The notes beneath the pieces were generated by a model. That model worked only from the letters and a program-made list of their open reading frames with translations, had not been told where the DNA came from and searched no databases. From an uncultured Pseudomonadota bacterium (GTDB taxonomy: Bacteria > Pseudomonadota > Gammaproteobacteria > Methylococcales > Methylomonadaceae), in assembly GCA_903928965.1 (NCBI GenBank), contig CAIYSZ010000019.1, positions 1 through 50,675 on the forward strand: a stretch of DNA of 50,675 bases, in the 5' to 3' direction. The translations under genes and the position numbers were made by a program. Shown one piece after another: positions 33,838 through 42,669 of this stretch. Each line of letters begins with the position of its first letter. The stretch's first letter is position 1.

Positions 33838-33870
33838 CCCGTCTTCCCATTCATGGGAAGACGGGTTTTT
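33838..33870 (+). terminator. strong intrinsic terminator
   Basis: CCCGTCTTCCCA-TTCA-TGGGAAGACGGG is a perfect 12-bp stem with a 4-base loop, followed by TTTTT. It ends the His-rich gene transcript before the Mla-like operon. Confidence 0.95.
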
Positions 33871-33979
33871 ATGTAAAAAATCCCCCCTCGTCTTAGAAAA
33901 CACATGCATGCCATGGCGTCATCCATCATGAATTCAGGTCTTTTAGTCGAGTTAATTCACTACCTATTCTAAACGCGTC

Positions 33980-35116
33980 ATGTCAGAAAAAATTCCATGC
34001 GCCATCAACGTCAACAGTAAGGAAAAAACCCTGGAAGCCGCATTTGTAGGCGACTGGGTGATTAATGCCGAGATACCGGCCGTGCAAACCATCTATTCTC
34101 AATTGGATGGCGGCTCAAATATCGAGCAGCTGATTTTCTCGACGGCGGACTTAGGCCGCTGGGATAGTTTGTTAATGACGGAACTGATACGTCTGATTAA
34201 TCATAGCGCAAAACACAAGATTAAAGTGGATACCAGCACCCTGCCCGCCGGTATTCAAGGTTTGTTAAATTTGGTTTATGCCGTACCAGTAGCGGCCGAT
34301 ACGCGTCGCAAAACCGTGCAAAACCATTGGCTGGCAATGTTAGGCCATTTCGCCATGCGATTTTATGCCGACACCCAGGCGCAAATCGTGTTTATCGGCC
34401 AACTCGCTTTAAGTATTTACGCTTCGCTCCGCGGCAAGACGCATTTTCGGCAGCTCGATTTTTGGCTGTACATCCGGGACTGCGGGCCCGCGGCTTTGCC
34501 CATCATTACCTTGATTAGTGTATTGATCGGCTTGATTCTGGCTTTTGTCGGCGCGGTGCAATTAACACTGTTTGGCGCGGAAATTTATATCGCCGACATG
34601 GTCGGTTTAGGCATGTCCCGTGATATGGGCGGCCTCATGGCGGCTATCATCATGACCGGACGCACCAGCGCAACCTTTGCCGCCGAGCTGGGCAGCATGC
34701 AAGTTAACAGCGAAATCGACGCCCTAAAAACCATGGGCTTTGAACCCATGACTTTTCTGGTGCTGCCGCGCATGCTGGCGCTGGTTTTGATGTTACCGAT
34801 GTTGTGTCTATACGCCGATTTCATGGGCATGGCCGGCGGCGCGTTAGTGACCGTGAATTTTTTTGATATATCGTTTGTGCAATATCTGGATCGCACCGCG
34901 GCGGCGGTGCATATCAAAGATATCGCCATGGGTGTGATCAAGTGCTCAGTCTATGGTTTTCTAATCGCGCTATCCGGTTGCTTGCGCGGCATGCAATGCG
35001 GACGCAGTGCGTCGGCGGTTGGCGACGCCACCACTTCCGCGGTGGTAACCGGCATTCTATTTATCGTCATCGCCGATGCGTTGATGACCATGATCTGTAA
35101 TCGGCTAGGCATATAA
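33980..35116 (+). CDS. mlaE: Mla-like ABC transporter permease with N-terminal STAS region
   Basis: 378 residues. The first ~110 residues resemble a STAS domain (MlaB-like): IEQLIFSTADLGRWDSLLMTELIRLIN. The rest is a five-to-six helix MlaE permease: GRTSATFAAELGSMQVNSEIDALKTMGFEPM is the family signature. Such permeases sit under the MCE protein and move phospholipids between inner and outer membrane. Followed after one base by its ATPase and then an MCE protein, so this is an operon. No separate MlaC or MlaB gene is seen. Confidence 0.93.
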   Translation: MSEKIPCAINVNSKEKTLEAAFVGDWVINAEIPAVQTIYSQLDGGSNIEQLIFSTADLGRWDSLLMTELIRLINHSAKHKIKVDTSTLPAGIQGLLNLVYAVPVAADTRRKTVQNHWLAMLGHFAMRFYADTQAQIVFIGQLALSIYASLRGKTHFRQLDFWLYIRDCGPAALPIITLISVLIGLILAFVGAVQLTLFGAEIYIADMVGLGMSRDMGGLMAAIIMTGRTSATFAAELGSMQVNSEIDALKTMGFEPMTFLVLPRMLALVLMLPMLCLYADFMGMAGGALVTVNFFDISFVQYLDRTAAAVHIKDIAMGVIKCSVYGFLIALSGCLRGMQCGRSASAVGDATTSAVVTGILFIVIADALMTMICNRLGI

Positions 35117-35117
35117 A

Positions 35118-35882
35118 ATGACCCAACCCTGCCTGACCATCAAAAACCTGAGTCTGGCCTATGGTGATGCGCTGATTCAACGCGATCTCAATTTCACCAT
35201 CAATCGCGGTGACATTTTTATCATCATGGGCGGCAGCGGTTGCGGTAAAAGCACCTTATTGATGCACCTGATCGGCTTGATGCAGCCCGCGACAGGCGAA
35301 GTATTTTATGGCGAAGAAAATTTGTGGCAAGCGGAACCCGATGCCAGAAAAGGGATTTTGCGCGGCATAGGCGTATTGTTTCAAAGCAGCGCCTTGTTGA
35401 GCGCCATGACCTTGTTCGAGAACGTGGCTCTGCCGCTCACCGAGTACACCCGTTTGGACGCGGAGCGGATTCGCGACATAGTGGCCTATAAACTGGCTCT
35501 GGTCGGGCTGGCGGGATTTGAAGACTATTATCCCTCCGAACTCAGCGGCGGCATGCAAAAACGCGCCGGGCTATCCAGGGCGATGGCCTTGGACCCGGAA
35601 ATATTGTTTTTCGATGAACCGTCGGCGGGTTTAGACCCGGTCACGGCCAAGTTGATGGACGACTTGATCCGTAATTTACGCGATCATCTTGGCGCGACCA
35701 TCGTCATGGTCACGCATGACTTGGACAGCATCTTGGCCATAGGCGATAATTCAATATTCCTGGATAGTGAAACCAAAACCATCATCGCTCGCGGCTCCCC
35801 GAAACAACTCCTAGCCGAATCCAAGGACCCGAAAATCATCCGTTTTCTGACCCGTGATGAAACGGCGGCCCGACATGAGTAA
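35118..35882 (+). CDS. mlaF: Mla-like ABC transporter ATP-binding protein
   Basis: 254 residues. Walker A is GGSGCGKST (about 36-44), the signature is LSGGMQKRAGLSRAMALDP, and Walker B is ILFFDEPSAGLDP; the switch His is in MVTHDLDS. AGLDPVTAKLMDDLIRNLR is typical of the MlaF group. It powers the permease encoded just upstream (one-base gap). The MCE protein start overlaps its 3' end. Confidence 0.95.
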   Translation: MTQPCLTIKNLSLAYGDALIQRDLNFTINRGDIFIIMGGSGCGKSTLLMHLIGLMQPATGEVFYGEENLWQAEPDARKGILRGIGVLFQSSALLSAMTLFENVALPLTEYTRLDAERIRDIVAYKLALVGLAGFEDYYPSELSGGMQKRAGLSRAMALDPEILFFDEPSAGLDPVTAKLMDDLIRNLRDHLGATIVMVTHDLDSILAIGDNSIFLDSETKTIIARGSPKQLLAESKDPKIIRFLTRDETAARHE

Positions 35883-36831
35883 ACCCGTTAATGCCTATAG
35901 TATCGGTGTATTCCTAGTCGGCGCCCTGGCGTTGGCGATAGTGGCTATCTTGATTTTTGGCGGCGGCCAGTTTTTAAAGAAAAAAGACGAGTACGTTATT
36001 TATTTCGATTCCGTTCTGGACGGACTTAAAGTCGGCGCGCCGGTCACTTTGGAAGGCGTGCAAATTGGCGCCGTTTCGGAAATCGCCTTGGAGTTTGACC
36101 AAAACGTGACGCACATCATTAAACCGGTAGTCATCCAAATTGATCGGGAATTGATGCTCAATTCCAACGGGCAGCCTTTACAGTCGGACAGCTCCTCGCA
36201 AGAAAGCCGGGAATACATCAGACGCTTAATTGACGCCGGTCTTAAGGCGCAACTGAAAACCCAAAGCTTGCTAACCGGGCTTTTGTACGTGGAATTCAAA
36301 TTTCATCGAGACGAGGCGATTCAATTATCCTCATTCAAATACAAAAATCTAGTGCAACTGCCTTCCGTGCAAACGACGGAAGATAAAATCATAAACACGG
36401 CCGACGAAATAATCGCCAAGTTGCGTAAGCTACCAGTACAAGCCATCGCCGACGATCTGGCGGCGACCTTAAAAGCGTTACGCGACATAACCACCTCCGA
36501 CGACGTCAAACAAGACCGTATCGCCATGAACAAAACACTGCGGGAAATGGCAAAACTGGCGGCCAACATGAATTCGGCGACCACGGATATCCGCGCCACC
36601 TTACGGCAATTCAACCGCGATACACAACCGGTTTTACTCGCCACCGAAAAAACGCTAACCACCGCCAACACGACATTGCTGAAATCCGGACAATCACTGG
36701 ATGCCGCGCTGGCGCCGGATGCACCGCTAGCGAAATCCCTAGAGGCGCTTCGCGACGCCGCCCAATCCGCCAGGAGCTTGACCGATTATCTTGAGCAACA
36801 CCCGGATTCGATTATTTTCGGGAAAGATTAA
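35875..36831 (+). CDS. mlaD: MCE-family (MlaD-like) protein
   Basis: 318 residues. The ATG at 35875 overlaps the stop of the ATPase gene (ATGAGTAA), and MSKPVNAYSIGVFLVGALAL gives the expected N-terminal membrane anchor; the longer frame from 35854 is less likely. The MCE domain (about 38-130) contains YVIYFDSVLDGLKVGAPVTLEGVQIG. A long helical region follows (TADEIIAKLRKLPVQAIADDLAATLKALRD), as in PqiB/YebT-like or long MlaD proteins. It probably forms the periplasmic lipid channel of this transporter. Confidence 0.93.
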   Translation: MSKPVNAYSIGVFLVGALALAIVAILIFGGGQFLKKKDEYVIYFDSVLDGLKVGAPVTLEGVQIGAVSEIALEFDQNVTHIIKPVVIQIDRELMLNSNGQPLQSDSSSQESREYIRRLIDAGLKAQLKTQSLLTGLLYVEFKFHRDEAIQLSSFKYKNLVQLPSVQTTEDKIINTADEIIAKLRKLPVQAIADDLAATLKALRDITTSDDVKQDRIAMNKTLREMAKLAANMNSATTDIRATLRQFNRDTQPVLLATEKTLTTANTTLLKSGQSLDAALAPDAPLAKSLEALRDAAQSARSLTDYLEQHPDSIIFGKD

Positions 36832-37236
36832 GAACAGCGCTTCGCCGCAACATATTGGCTCACCGGCCTTGGCGGGCGGAGAAGGCTAGTAGCGAGTGTT
36901 GCCCGCACGGAAGCGGGTATCAAGCCCCCATGGATGGGTTTACGGCGTCTCGCGGATAACCCTCTCCGGACCTCCAAGGCCGTATGGCAGCCCACAACAA
37001 GCTGAGCAGTGATTCCATGAGAAGCCTTCACGCTGATGTCATCCTCGGCGACGGCAAAAATTCTATCATGTGCGCCGGCGAACAGACCCTCCGGCCAACA
37101 ACATCAATAATAGCCTTGCGGATAAAGCCGCCGGTTCGTCTCATTAAATCTGATTTAATCGTTCCGTATTCTACAAAGCGGCGGTCTGTTACCCAGTCAA
37201 CGCCGCGCTTTTATACCCAACCCATGGAGTAGCACT
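36832..37236. other. 405-bp gene-free stretch with repeat element
   Basis: It contains the element at 36861-36986. The rest shows no credible gene; an 82-codon plus frame at 36984-37232 has no ribosome binding site and no recognisable domain. GGAG before the GSP17M start at 37237 lies at its end. Confidence 0.6.
36861..36986. repeat. 126-bp inverted-repeat element, GGCCTTGG family
   Basis: The left end CCGGCCTTGGCGGGCGGAG is inverted at the right (CCTCCAAGGCC). The centre contains CAAGCCCCCATGGATGGG, then TTTACGGCGTCTCGCGGATA, which matches the 2142-2256 element. Its left half also has a copy at 20815-20876. Confidence 0.8.
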
Positions 37237-37776
37237 ATGTCAGTAAAAGAAAGTTCGGCCGTCGGCCTGTTCAACACTCATCAAGACGCGGAAAACGCCG
37301 TCAAGGAACTGCAAAAATCCGGCTACGATATGAAAAAGCTTTCCGTGGTAGGCAAGGATTATCATAGCGAAGAAAACGTCATCGGTTATTACAATACCGG
37401 CGAGCGCATGGCGACCTGGGGAAAATTTGGCCTGTTCTGGGGCTGGATTTGGGGCTTGTTGTTCGGCTCCGCATTTTTTCTTATCCCCGGCATAGGGCCG
37501 GTTATCGTTGGCGGACCGCTGGTGAGCTGGATTCTAGGCGCGCTGCAATTATCCGTCGTTACCGGCGGGCTTACAGCCCTGGGCGGCGCGCTGGTCAGCG
37601 TCGGCATTCCCAAGGATAGCGTGATTCGATACGAAACCGCGCTGAAAGCGGATAAATTCATACTGCTTGTCCACGGCACCTTGCAAGAAGTCGAAAGAGC
37701 CAGAAATATCCTGGTAGACAACAAAGCCGAGGAAGCGGACGTGCATGAATTTCCCGCGGCTCATCATGCGATGTAG
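37237..37776 (+). CDS. GSP17M-like membrane protein
   Basis: 179 residues. The N-terminal part (SAVGLFNTHQDAENAVKELQKSGYDMKKLSVVGKDY) is a general-stress-protein-17M-like ferredoxin-type fold; a hydrophobic hairpin follows (FGLFWGWIWGLLFGSAFFLIPGIGPVIVGG), and the C-terminus repeats the pattern (YETALKADKFILLVHGTLQEVERARNILV). GGAG lies before the ATG. It belongs to proteins often found in stress islands; the exact role is unknown. The phosphoketolase gene follows. Confidence 0.85.
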   Translation: MSVKESSAVGLFNTHQDAENAVKELQKSGYDMKKLSVVGKDYHSEENVIGYYNTGERMATWGKFGLFWGWIWGLLFGSAFFLIPGIGPVIVGGPLVSWILGALQLSVVTGGLTALGGALVSVGIPKDSVIRYETALKADKFILLVHGTLQEVERARNILVDNKAEEADVHEFPAAHHAM

Positions 37777-37819
37777 ACTCATTCAATTGTAATCCGCGCA
37801 ACGCATAATAAAGAGGTTC

Positions 37820-37856
37820 CCTTAAATACATCGGGGCGTCTCCCGGCTATTTAAGG
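37820..37856 (+). promoter_or_regulatory. hairpin that includes the phosphoketolase ribosome binding site
   Basis: CCTTAAATA (37820-37828) pairs perfectly with TATTTAAGG (37848-37856), with an inner CGGG/CCCG pair. The Shine-Dalgarno AAGGAG (37854-37859) begins inside the stem, so translation of xfp may depend on opening of this hairpin. Confidence 0.6.
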
Positions 37857-37866
37857 AGATCTAAGC

Positions 37867-40236
37867 ATGAAAACTCAATCGTTAAATCCTGAACTGCTGC
37901 AAAACATTAACGCCTACTGGCGGGCAGCCAATTATTTGTCGGTAGGCCAAATTTATCTCAGCGACAATCCGCTGCTTAAAAGACCCTTACAACTTAGCGA
38001 CGTCAAGCCTATGTTATTGGGGCACTGGGGCACCACGCCGGGTCAGAATTTTATTTATGCGCATCTGAACCGCATCATCAAACAATACGATCTGGACATG
38101 ATTTATGTCTCAGGCCCCGGCCACGGCGGCCCGGCGGTGGTCGGCAACACTTATCTCGAAGGCAGTTACAGCGAAATTTATCCCAACATCGGTCAGAACG
38201 AGGCGGGTCTACAAAAGCTGTTTCTGCAATTTTCCTATCCCGGCGGCATTCCCAGCCACGCCTCGCCGGAATGCCCCGGCTCCATCCACGAGGGCGGCGA
38301 ACTGGGTTATTCGCTCAGCCATGCCTTCGGCGCAGTATTCGATAATCCAGACTTGATCGTTGCCTGCGTGGTAGGCGACGGTGAAGCCGAAACCGGGCCG
38401 CTGGCGACGGCCTGGCATTCCAACAAGTTTCTCAATCCGGTCAACGACGGCGCGGTGTTGCCGATTCTGCATCTAAATGGTTACAAAATTTCCAACCCAA
38501 CCCTACTGGCCAGAATTCCACGCGCGGAATTAGAGCAATTGTTGCGAGGTTACGGTTGGACGCCTTACTTCGTGGAAGGACACGAACCAGAACTAATGCA
38601 TGAGGCCATGGCGGCGACTCTAGACGTCGTTGTGGAGCAAATCAAAAACATTCAGCGACAAGCGCGCGGCGACGGCAATGCGGCTAGACCGCGCTGGCCG
38701 ATGATCGTGCTAGCGTCGCCCAAGGGCTGGACCGGGCCGAAGATGATTGATGGCCTGCAAATTGAAGGAACCTTTCGCGCCCATCAAGTCCCCCTCTCCG
38801 ACCCCGCTACTCATCCGGCGCACCTTAAACTGCTGGAAGACTGGCTAAAAAGCTACCGGCCGGAGGAGCTGTTTGACGCCCAAGGCCGTCTGCTACCTGA
38901 ATTGGCGGAACTAGCGCCCAAGGGCAACCGGCGCATGGGAGCCAACCCCCACGCCAATGGCGGCATGTTATTGCGCGACCTGATCATGCCGGATTTCCGC
39001 GAATACGCGGAACGCGTACCCGAACCGGGCGTGCATGGCATTGGCGACGTGCATGTGCTCGGGCCTTTTCTGCGCGACATTGCAAAACTAAATGACGAAC
39101 AGCGTAATTTCCGAATCTTCGGGCCGGACGAAACCTTGTCCAACGGTTTGGAAGCGCTGTTTCAAGTCACTCAACGCCAATGGGACGCCGCTACTTTTCC
39201 CAATGACGAATTTCTGGCGCCGACTGGACGCGTATTGGATTCCATGCTGAGCGAACACCAATGCGAAGGCTGGCTGGAGGGCTATTTGCTCACCGGACGG
39301 CATGGCCTATTCAACTGCTACGAAGCCTTCATCCACATCATTGATTCCATGTTCAATCAGCACGCCAAATGGCTGAAGGTGAGCGCGCACTTGCCATGGC
39401 GGCGGAAAATCGCCTCATTGAATTATCTACTGGCCTCGCACGTCTGGCGGCAAGATCATAATGGTTTTACCCATCAAGACCCCGGCTTCATCGACCACGT
39501 GGTGAATAAAAAAGCCGAAATAATCCGCGTTTACCTGCCGCCGGACGCTAATTGCCTATTGTCGGTGATGGATCACTGCCTGCGCAGCCGGCATTACGTC
39601 AATCTGGTGATCGCCGGCAAACATCCCGCGCCGCAATGGCTGAGCATGGAAGCCGCCGTCGTGCATTGTACGCAGGGCATAGGCATATGGGAGTGGGCCG
39701 GCAACGATCAAGAGATCGAAGCCGATGTGGTCATGGCTTGCTGCGGCGATGTGCCGACGCTGGAAACCCTAGCCGCCGTATCCATTTTGCATGCACACCT
39801 GCCTGAATTGAAAATCAGGGTGGTCAATGTGGTCGATCTGATGAAACTCCAACCGCCAAGCGAACATCCGCATGGATTGCCCGATAAGGATTTTGACGAC
39901 TTGTTCACAACCGACAAGCCGGTGATCTTCGCCTTTCATGCTTACCCGTGGTTGATACACCGCCTAACCTACCGTCGCGCCAACCACGCCAATTTCCACG
40001 TACGCGGCTACAAAGAAGAAGGCACGATCACCACGCCGTTTGACATGACCGTGCTCAACGATCTGGATCGTTTCCATCTAGCCATGGACGCCATCGACCG
40101 CCTGCCGCAAACCGGCGGCAAAGGCGTCACGCTCAAGCAGCGCTTGCAAAATAAACTGGTGGAGCACAAACAATATATAGCCAAACACGGCCAGGATATG
40201 CCGGAAATACGCGATTGGGTGTGGAGTCAGCCGTAG
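37867..40236 (+). CDS. xfp: xylulose-5-phosphate/fructose-6-phosphate phosphoketolase
   Basis: 789 residues, thiamine-diphosphate enzyme. It splits xylulose 5-P (and often fructose 6-P) with phosphate into acetyl phosphate plus glyceraldehyde 3-P (or erythrose 4-P). The cofactor motif [21 protein letters not shown] starts near residue 170 (GDG...N pattern). [22 protein letters not shown] and [14 protein letters not shown] are family blocks. The ATG has AAGGAG seven bases upstream, but within a hairpin. The enzyme feeds directly from the neighbouring isomerase and glucan phosphorylase. Confidence 0.97.
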   Translation: MKTQSLNPELLQNINAYWRAANYLSVGQIYLSDNPLLKRPLQLSDVKPMLLGHWGTTPGQNFIYAHLNRIIKQYDLDMIYVSGPGHGGPAVVGNTYLEGSYSEIYPNIGQNEAGLQKLFLQFSYPGGIPSHASPECPGSIHEGGELGYSLSHAFGAVFDNPDLIVACVVGDGEAETGPLATAWHSNKFLNPVNDGAVLPILHLNGYKISNPTLLARIPRAELEQLLRGYGWTPYFVEGHEPELMHEAMAATLDVVVEQIKNIQRQARGDGNAARPRWPMIVLASPKGWTGPKMIDGLQIEGTFRAHQVPLSDPATHPAHLKLLEDWLKSYRPEELFDAQGRLLPELAELAPKGNRRMGANPHANGGMLLRDLIMPDFREYAERVPEPGVHGIGDVHVLGPFLRDIAKLNDEQRNFRIFGPDETLSNGLEALFQVTQRQWDAATFPNDEFLAPTGRVLDSMLSEHQCEGWLEGYLLTGRHGLFNCYEAFIHIIDSMFNQHAKWLKVSAHLPWRRKIASLNYLLASHVWRQDHNGFTHQDPGFIDHVVNKKAEIIRVYLPPDANCLLSVMDHCLRSRHYVNLVIAGKHPAPQWLSMEAAVVHCTQGIGIWEWAGNDQEIEADVVMACCGDVPTLETLAAVSILHAHLPELKIRVVNVVDLMKLQPPSEHPHGLPDKDFDDLFTTDKPVIFAFHAYPWLIHRLTYRRANHANFHVRGYKEEGTITTPFDMTVLNDLDRFHLAMDAIDRLPQTGGKGVTLKQRLQNKLVEHKQYIAKHGQDMPEIRDWVWSQP

Positions 40237-40277
40237 GATAAGTCATTTTTGGATCGAATTGAATTAAGAGCAATCAC

Positions 40278-41957
40278 ATGAATCAGTCTTTACACAGAAA
40301 ACTCACCGATATCTTTTTAGATACCGAACCATCAGTCATGGTGCCGCTGACTCAACGCGAATCTTGGCAAGCCCTTGAAACGCATTATAATAAAATCAAA
40401 GACGTGCACTTGCGAAGTCTGTTCGCGGATGACCCGCAACGCGGCGAACATATGCAGCTTGAGGCCGTCGGCGTCTATTTCGATTATTCCAAGCAACGCA
40501 TCACGGCCGAAACGGTGCAACGCCTATTGCGGCTGGCCGAGGAATCCGGCCTGCGCGGCCGCATTGATGCCATGTTCCGCGGCGAAAAGCTTAACGTAAC
40601 GGAAAACAGGTCTGTACTCCATATCGCCTTGCGCGCGCCTAAAACAGACAGCCTCATCTTGGACGGTCAAGACGTCATCTTGCAAGTGCAGGCCGTGCTG
40701 AACAAAATGACGGCATTTTCCAATCAGGTACGCGACGGAAGTTGGACCGGATACACCGGCAAAGTCATACGACACGTGGTGAATATCGGGGCCGGCGGTT
40801 CGTACTTGGGGCCGGCGATGGCCTGCGCCGCGCTCCGCCATTACAGCCGGCGCGATCTGCCTATTAGCTTCATATCCAATATCGACGGCGCCGATTTTAT
40901 TGAGACTACCCGCGATTTGAATCCCGAAGAAACCTTGTTCATTATTTCCTCCAAAAGCTTTACCACGCAGGAAACGCTAGCCAACGCCCATCGGGCTCGA
41001 ACCTGGTTGCTTGACGCTTTAAAAAGTCCCGCCGCTATTCTGAAGCATTTTGTCGCGGTGTCGGCCAATGCCGCGGAAGTCTCTGACTTCGGGCTGGCCG
41101 AAGAAAATAGATTTGAAGTTTGGGATTGGGTTGGCGGACGCTATTCGCTGTGTTCGGCAATAGGCCTGTCAACCATGATAGCCATCGGTCCGGAACATTT
41201 CCGCGCCATGCTGGACGGCTTTCACCAAATGGACGAGCATTTCCGCGGCGCGCCTTTCGATGGCAACCTGCCGGTACTGATGGGACTATTAGGAATATGG
41301 AACGCTAATATGCTTGCCGCGCGGACCGTGGCGATTCTACCCTATGAACAATATTTACATCGATTTCCGGCCTACTTGCAGCAGTTGACGATGGAAAGCA
41401 ACGGCAAGAGCGTCACACTGGACGGCTCACCGGTCAACTACCCGACCGGCCCTATCTACTGGGGCGAGACGGGAACCAATGCTCAACATTCTTTCTATCA
41501 ACTCCTGCATCAAGGCGCCCATACTATCCCCTGCGACTTCATTGGCTTTGTGGAAGCGCTCAATCCGCTTGGCCGTCAACACGACGAACTGCTAGCCAAT
41601 ATGTTCGCTCAGGCGGAAGCCTTAGCCTTCGGCAAAACGGAGGATGAAGCGCTGGGCGGGGGAACCCCGGCCTGGTTGGGGCCGCATAAAACCCTGAACG
41701 GCAATCATCCATCCAACACTATTTTAATGCAACGGCTAACACCCGCGGCGTTAGGAAAGCTGATCGCACTCTACGAACACAGCGTGTTCACGCAAGGCGT
41801 GATCTGGAATATTGATTCGTTCGACCAGTGGGGCGTGGAATTGGGCAAAACCTTGGCCACGCAAATCGTTTCTGAATTACAGGCCGCGGAGCCGAGCGGC
41901 TTAATACTGGATAGCTCTACCCGGCAACTAATCGATTTTTACCGCAGGTCAAAATAA
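40278..41957 (+). CDS. pgi: glucose-6-phosphate isomerase
   Basis: 559 residues. It interconverts glucose 6-P and fructose 6-P. The active-site blocks are [55 protein letters not shown] (with the base Glu) and the C-terminal GVELGKTLA. Length matches the family. It lies 41 bases after xfp and supplies fructose 6-P from glycogen-derived glucose 6-P. Convergent with the lipoprotein gene at 41963, five bases away. Confidence 0.97.
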   Translation: MNQSLHRKLTDIFLDTEPSVMVPLTQRESWQALETHYNKIKDVHLRSLFADDPQRGEHMQLEAVGVYFDYSKQRITAETVQRLLRLAEESGLRGRIDAMFRGEKLNVTENRSVLHIALRAPKTDSLILDGQDVILQVQAVLNKMTAFSNQVRDGSWTGYTGKVIRHVVNIGAGGSYLGPAMACAALRHYSRRDLPISFISNIDGADFIETTRDLNPEETLFIISSKSFTTQETLANAHRARTWLLDALKSPAAILKHFVAVSANAAEVSDFGLAEENRFEVWDWVGGRYSLCSAIGLSTMIAIGPEHFRAMLDGFHQMDEHFRGAPFDGNLPVLMGLLGIWNANMLAARTVAILPYEQYLHRFPAYLQQLTMESNGKSVTLDGSPVNYPTGPIYWGETGTNAQHSFYQLLHQGAHTIPCDFIGFVEALNPLGRQHDELLANMFAQAEALAFGKTEDEALGGGTPAWLGPHKTLNGNHPSNTILMQRLTPAALGKLIALYEHSVFTQGVIWNIDSFDQWGVELGKTLATQIVSELQAAEPSGLILDSSTRQLIDFYRRSK

Positions 41958-41962
41958 TCTCA

Positions 41963-42400
41963 TTATTTATATCCGTTATCATAAATTCCGTTCCATGGGC
42001 CGTTCCCCCATGGGTCCCATTGACGGCTATCCAATTCCCACTCCCGATTTATCTCGGCGGTCAGACGTTGCTCGTCGGCAATTTCATGTTCTATCTGTAA
42101 CTTATTAAATTGCTGATAAGCGGTTTCATCACCCACAAACATGCAGTGACAGTTAGAACTATCCGCATAAACGAAGTAGGTTTTTTCATCCTTGATAAAA
42201 GGAATAAGCTCATGCTGTTCCTGTAATTTTAGATGATCAAGTTTCTCCGGGGTATCCGCGTATTTCATGCTGAAGCCCGCGGCGGACAACAGTCGTTCTT
42301 TTTCTTCAATCTCGGCGCAAGCGAATAAAAGACTAAGCGCCGCAAAGAGCAAAATGATGTTCAAAACCCTGTAATTCATTAGTTTGTAAACGCTTGGCAT
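41963..42400 (-). CDS. small lipoprotein of unknown function
   Basis: 145 residues from ATG at 42400 (GGAAC upstream); ATG at 42379 is an alternative, and a frame to 42481 adds a non-signal leader. The signal MPSVYKLMNYRVLNIILLF ends in the lipobox LFAC. The mature protein has KLDHLKLQEQHELIPFIKDEKTYFVYADSSNCHCMFVGDETAY, with a Cys-His-Cys, and a Trp/Gly-rich tail (RQWDPWGNGPWNGIYDNG). Family unknown. Convergent with pgi. Confidence 0.72.
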   Translation of the reverse strand: MPSVYKLMNYRVLNIILLFAALSLLFACAEIEEKERLLSAAGFSMKYADTPEKLDHLKLQEQHELIPFIKDEKTYFVYADSSNCHCMFVGDETAYQQFNKLQIEHEIADEQRLTAEINREWELDSRQWDPWGNGPWNGIYDNGYK

Positions 42401-42537
42401 GATGATAAGTTCCGGTTGCATTAGCTGAATCTCTCGACATCTATATCCATTATAGCCCCAATTTATCATGTCAGGTTGCAAAATCCATACCCCCAGCGTA
42501 ATGGCATCCGATTTATGTCAGGAACTCCAGCCGCTGA

Positions 42538-42666
42538 AATTTATTCAATCAGGGTACGCTAGCCAACAGACCTATTTTCGCGGATGCATTAGCTTGGCTA
42601 AAAGATGATGGAAGATTAATGCTTAAAACGTTTGGTCAAGATATCTTAACTATTGGAAAAAGATAA
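42538..42666 (+). pseudogene. possible gene remnant
   Basis: An open frame of 42 sense codons without a suitable start ends four bases before the glucan phosphorylase ATG. It reads protein-like at its 3' end (DALAWLKDDGRLMLKTFGQD, then ILTIGKR). It may be the tail of a deleted gene, or chance. I do not recognise it. Confidence 0.3.
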
Positions 42667-42669
42667 ATC

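Noticed and set aside
33838-33870. Inverted repeat as an operator
   Set aside because: Perfect stem followed directly by TTTTT fits an intrinsic terminator better.
36984-37232. 82-codon plus frame after the repeat element
   Set aside because: Begins inside the repeat, no ribosome binding site, no domain.
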